From assembly GCF_000006445.2 (NCBI RefSeq), contig NC_006049.2, positions 1,860,001 to 1,924,000 on the forward strand: a stretch of DNA of 64,000 nucleotides. Reading direction: 5' to 3'. Every line of letters begins with the position of its first letter. Within the stretch, counting starts at the first letter, position 1. Below, in pieces: positions 60,936 to 64,000 of this stretch. Origin of the DNA: Debaryomyces hansenii CBS767 (lineage: Eukaryota > Ascomycota > Pichiomycetes > Serinales > Debaryomycetaceae). The position numbers and the translations under genes are program-made. The notes under the pieces are model-generated. The model did no database searches and was not told where the DNA came from. It saw only the letters and a list, made by a program, of their open reading frames with translations.

Positions 60936-62261
60936 TTATTTATGGTGCTTCTTTTTCTTTGATTCATGTATTGAGATGGTTCCTTCATTTGCTTGACGTT
61001 TACTTTTGTTAATCTTTCTCTTTTCTCCAAAATTCTCTCTATCCATATCCATGAAAGCTTCTCTCTTTGCAACACTGGTTTTATTCAAAGAGTCCTTGAT
61101 AACCTTATTATCACTAATATCTTCTATCAAATCCATTTTCTTATTTATTCTCTCTTCAATAGCCAAAATCCTATCTACATCTTTCTCAGCAACTATAGAT
61201 ATAGCATCACCTTTTCTTCCCGCTCTTGCAGTTCTACCAACTCTATGGATGAAATCATCTGCATCTGCAGGTATATCGTAATTAACTACCAATTCAACGG
61301 TTGGAATATCTAAACCTCTGGAAGCGACATCAGTTGCGATTAATATTTTAGCGGCCCCCGCTTTGAATCTATGTAATGAATTTGTTCTTTCTGTTTGAGG
61401 CATCTCAGAATGCAATGACGCCACTCTAAATTCCAATTTTCTTAAGGTTCTTCTTAACAATTCAGCCGTAGCTGTTCTATTGGTAAATATTATACTCAAC
61501 GAGTCGCTATATTGCGGTAAATTCAAAATGCTATGTAAATAAGCCTCTTTAACATATGATGGAACAAAAACATACTTGACCAGTAAAGTGGAAGGAATCG
61601 CTACCTTATCAACGGTTTCAACTTCATGAATAAAGACAGGCAATTTACCCTTTGGAACTGGCCTATCTTTCAAAGCACGAACAGCATCAGTAACCGTTGC
61701 TGTGAATAGCAACGTCTGTCTCTTATCTGTCAGAGGCAAAATATTAAAGCACCTTTCCAAATCACCTCCGAAACTGTTACTCAATAGTCTATCTGCTTCA
61801 TCTAGAATCAAGTATTTAACCCTCCGTAAACCACAAACTGTATCTTCACCACTATTTAATATATGATCGGCCAATCTACCTGGAGTTGCTACCACAAAAT
61901 GTGGCCTCCTCTGCAATTCTAAAGCTTGTTTGACTATATCTTCACCACCTACAATGACACTTACCTTGATATTCATTGATGATCCCAAAGCAGCAAATTG
62001 TTCAGCTATCTGCAAAGCTAACTCTCTAGTGGGAGTTAAAACAAGCCCATATATTCCCGACGGGTCTTCTGACCACTGAGTAAGCATCGGAGCTGCAAAT
62101 GCAATTGTTTTACCGCTACCTGTCTTAGCACCTCCAATACAGTCATGGCCTTTGAGAATTTTCGGAATACATGCCGATTGAATAGTCGTTGGTGTATGAA
62201 TTTTCATTGAGTTCAATGCTTCGGATAACCATTTGGATACCCCGAGTTCTTCGAACGACAT
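60936..62261 (-). CDS. DBP8: DEAD-box RNA helicase Dbp8
   Basis: 441 residues (S. cerevisiae 431). All helicase motifs are present: Q-motif T-P-T-T-I-Q, Walker A A-K-T-G-S-G-K-T, P-T-R-E-L-A, D-E-A-D, T-A-T, and H-R-V-G-R-T-A-R-A-G-R. The short N-terminus and the opening M-S-F-E-E-L-G-V fit Dbp8. The C-terminus is a basic tail rich in Lys and His. Dbp8 works with Esf2 on the SSU processome for 18S rRNA production. Confidence 0.93.
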   Translation of the reverse strand: MSFEELGVSKWLSEALNSMKIHTPTTIQSACIPKILKGHDCIGGAKTGSGKTIAFAAPMLTQWSEDPSGIYGLVLTPTRELALQIAEQFAALGSSMNIKVSVIVGGEDIVKQALELQRRPHFVVATPGRLADHILNSGEDTVCGLRRVKYLILDEADRLLSNSFGGDLERCFNILPLTDKRQTLLFTATVTDAVRALKDRPVPKGKLPVFIHEVETVDKVAIPSTLLVKYVFVPSYVKEAYLHSILNLPQYSDSLSIIFTNRTATAELLRRTLRKLEFRVASLHSEMPQTERTNSLHRFKAGAAKILIATDVASRGLDIPTVELVVNYDIPADADDFIHRVGRTARAGRKGDAISIVAEKDVDRILAIEERINKKMDLIEDISDNKVIKDSLNKTSVAKREAFMDMDRENFGEKRKINKSKRQANEGTISIHESKKKKHHK

Positions 62262-62365
62262 CCTTACGATTATTTATATGTTATATATGATATTGTTTTT
62301 ATGATTAGCTATTTATGGTTCCATCGAGCGGCTTTTAGATATAAAAAAAATTATATGAATTTGAT

Positions 62366-62371
62366 CACGTG
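62366..62371. promoter_or_regulatory. CACGTG E-box between DBP8 and MTG2
   Basis: The site reads ATCACGTGTA, roughly 105 bases from the DBP8 start and 70 from the MTG2 start. It could serve both genes. Supported by the core motif only. Confidence 0.4.
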
Positions 62372-62439
62372 TAATATCAATACTTAACAGCTACTGAATA
62401 ACTACAAGGAAATCCATAAGCAAACTATTTATTGCATAA

Positions 62440-64000
62440 ATGTTAAGTATCAAGAATGCTTATGCATCTATAAGCTTTCGAAGAGGCTTCAGTAAGACCA
62501 TATGTTGTGGCAATAAACAGAATTTAGAGTCTAACATTAATGACCAATGGTTAAATGACTTGGAAGGCTCAACTGAAGAAGAAATACCAGAGCCAGATTG
62601 TGTTATCAGTAAAGTTAGTGAATCAGATAATGACCAATCAAAGGTTAATTATTTGGATAATATAAAGTATAAGCTTTTAGGCGTTGATAGTAAGGGTCTT
62701 TCTGATATTCAAATGACATTAAAAGATTATTTTATGGGCAATGAGCACCATACTCACAACGTATTTCATGGCTTCTCGAAGTTTAAGCAAGCCCGTAAAA
62801 GTGAACAAAGAACATTTATAGATTTAAAGCTTATCAGAGTAAAGAGTGGTAAAGGTGGTAATGGATCGGCATCGTTTTTTAGAGATGCGTTTAGACCTAT
62901 GGGACCTCCTGACGGTGGAGATGGTGGTTATGGAGGGAATATATACGTCAATGCGGTTAACAACATTACCTCATTGCATAAGGTCAAAAGGTCGTATGAA
63001 GCAAGGGATGGAACTCAAGGTATGGGGAAACAGTTGGATGGTAAAAATGGGGAAGATGTTATTATTGAAGTTCCTGTTGGTACTACTGTTAGATGGGTTC
63101 CCGACCCTCTAGAACTCCGGAAATACTTGCAGGAAACCCAGCAAGATTTGGATCAAATCAATTTGAATATTAAGGGTACTGGCCTCAAAAACGATTATAT
63201 TCAATTTTTTAGAGAGAGTTTCAAACCAGGCGAAGGATGGATTTTCAAGGAGAAGGAAGAAGACTATTTTCTTGAGAGGAAATTTTTCAACGATTTAAAT
63301 GAAAAAGTCAAAGAATATGACACAGAAATAATAAAAGAAGAATTATATGAAGATAATTTCCCAATGATGGGAATTGATTTCGATAAACCTACTTCTAAAC
63401 CGGTTTTATTGATTAAGGGAGGAAAAGGAGGTATGGGAAATATGCACTTTTTAACCAAAGATATTAGAAATCCAAAATTTTGTAAAATGGGAAGAGCAGG
63501 ATTGACTAAGTTTTTCTTACTAGAATTGAAATTAATTGCTGATTTGGGCTTAGTTGGGTTGCCGAATGCCGGTAAATCAACCTTATTAAGGGCCATTTCA
63601 AAAGCTAGACCAAGGGTAGGGCACTGGGAATTTACTACTTTACAGCCAACAATAGGAACAATATTCACGTCCATTGATAAGGATCCATTCACAGTTGCCG
63701 ATATTCCAGGAATAATTAAAGGTGCATCTGAAAATAAAGGTATGGGCCTTGATTTCTTGAGACATATAGAAAGGTCTGGTGGTTTAGTATTTGTAATCTC
63801 TTTAGAATCCAAGGACCCAATAAAAGATTTAATGACCTTGATTAATGAAGTGGGACCTAAAAGAATGTCTGCTAAGAAAATATTGGTAGTAGCAACAAAA
63901 GCTGATCTAGAACAAAAAATTGACAAGTATAATGATTTGAGGAAATTTATTGAAAGTCAGGATTGGAAAATTGTACCAGTATGCGCAATTCGTGGTGAGA
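62440..64000 (+). CDS. MTG2: Mitochondrial Obg-family GTPase Mtg2, 5' part
   Basis: The gene starts at ATG 62440 and is still open at the window end (520 codons seen). A presequence-like N-terminus with basic residues and little acid over its first 20 codons (S-I-S-F-R-R-G-F-S-K-T) is followed by an acidic linker. The Obg glycine-rich domain begins near 135 (V-K-S-G-K-G-G-N-G-S-A-S-F). The GTPase domain has its P-loop G-L-P-N-A-G-K-S at 373-380 and switch II D-I-P-G-I-I. Mtg2 helps assemble the large mitochondrial ribosomal subunit. The Obg domain holds an insert of about 100 residues, as in other yeast Mtg2 proteins. The 3' end lies outside the window. Confidence 0.93.
   Translation, partial: MLSIKNAYASISFRRGFSKTICCGNKQNLESNINDQWLNDLEGSTEEEIPEPDCVISKVSESDNDQSKVNYLDNIKYKLLGVDSKGLSDIQMTLKDYFMGNEHHTHNVFHGFSKFKQARKSEQRTFIDLKLIRVKSGKGGNGSASFFRDAFRPMGPPDGGDGGYGGNIYVNAVNNITSLHKVKRSYEARDGTQGMGKQLDGKNGEDVIIEVPVGTTVRWVPDPLELRKYLQETQQDLDQINLNIKGTGLKNDYIQFFRESFKPGEGWIFKEKEEDYFLERKFFNDLNEKVKEYDTEIIKEELYEDNFPMMGIDFDKPTSKPVLLIKGGKGGMGNMHFLTKDIRNPKFCKMGRAGLTKFFLLELKLIADLGLVGLPNAGKSTLLRAISKARPRVGHWEFTTLQPTIGTIFTSIDKDPFTVADIPGIIKGASENKGMGLDFLRHIERSGGLVFVISLESKDPIKDLMTLINEVGPKRMSAKKILVVATKADLEQKIDKYNDLRKFIESQDWKIVPVCAIRGE

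Noticed and set aside
1..64000. A novel defence, toxin-antitoxin, CRISPR or biosynthetic gene cluster
   Set aside because: The window is eukaryotic housekeeping DNA. No repeat-spacer arrays, no co-oriented unknown gene cassette and no signature enzymes of such systems were seen.

Overview
The window is nuclear DNA from a budding yeast of the CUG-Ser (CTG) clade. Genes are densely packed and mostly intron-free, intergenic DNA is AT-rich, and the few introns carry TACTAAC-type branch points. Direct evidence for CTG read as serine comes from the STE13-like peptidase: CTG codons 249 and 892 fall at positions where relatives have Ser (the W-R-H-S and Q-N-S-L motifs). BNA1 has CTG codons at surface positions where Leu would be odd. 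The gene content (an SRR1 response regulator, a single cytosolic ADE3, BNA1) fits a Debaryomyces, Meyerozyma or Scheffersomyces-like species, but the species cannot be named from this window alone.

Layout. 1-5 kb: a small unknown spliced gene, a GPALPP/DUF3752 gene, tRNA-Ser(GCU) with an intron, UGP1 with an intron, a 48-bp tandem duplication, tRNA-Arg(ACG) with an intron, and BNA1. 5-12 kb: an MTFP1-like mitochondrial gene, DSC3, a 1.2 kb gene-free and comparatively GC-rich stretch with a 13-bp hairpin, ODC1, and a large ARMH3/DUF1741-like gene. 12-22 kb: STE13-like, NOC2, a zinc-cluster regulator of the Rds2/Ert1 type, and a PA-TM-RING ubiquitin ligase. 22-31 kb: RET1, TFB2, an unusual ribonucleotide reductase large subunit, and a Mei5/Sfr1-like gene with a hidden first exon. 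31-34 kb: tRNA-Cys, a decayed retrotransposon, then a GC-rich hairpin-bearing stretch in front of SRR1. 34-46 kb: tRNA-Leu(UAA), CPD1, 6-phosphogluconolactonase, GCN5, NMD3, ATG7, an SPC97-like gene and PUP2. 46-55 kb: LSC2, whose intron holds a perfect 20-bp palindrome, then RRP36, a rhodanese, ADE3 and MCT1. 55-64 kb: HMO1, SDA1, BRF1, a DUF202 membrane protein, DBP8 and the 5' part of MTG2, which runs off the window.

The genes are ordinary housekeeping functions. Several belong to ribosome production (NOC2, NMD3, RRP36, SDA1, DBP8, HMO1) and Pol III transcription (RET1, BRF1). Mitochondrial functions include ODC1, LSC2, MCT1, MTG2, the MTFP1-like gene and the rhodanese. No defence island, biosynthetic cluster or intact mobile element was found. 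The most interesting observations are the palindrome in the LSC2 intron, introns with very short branch-point-to-acceptor spacing that hide tiny first exons, a ribonucleotide reductase with a degenerate ATP-cone, the retrotransposon relic, and several GC-rich non-coding islands with perfect hairpins.
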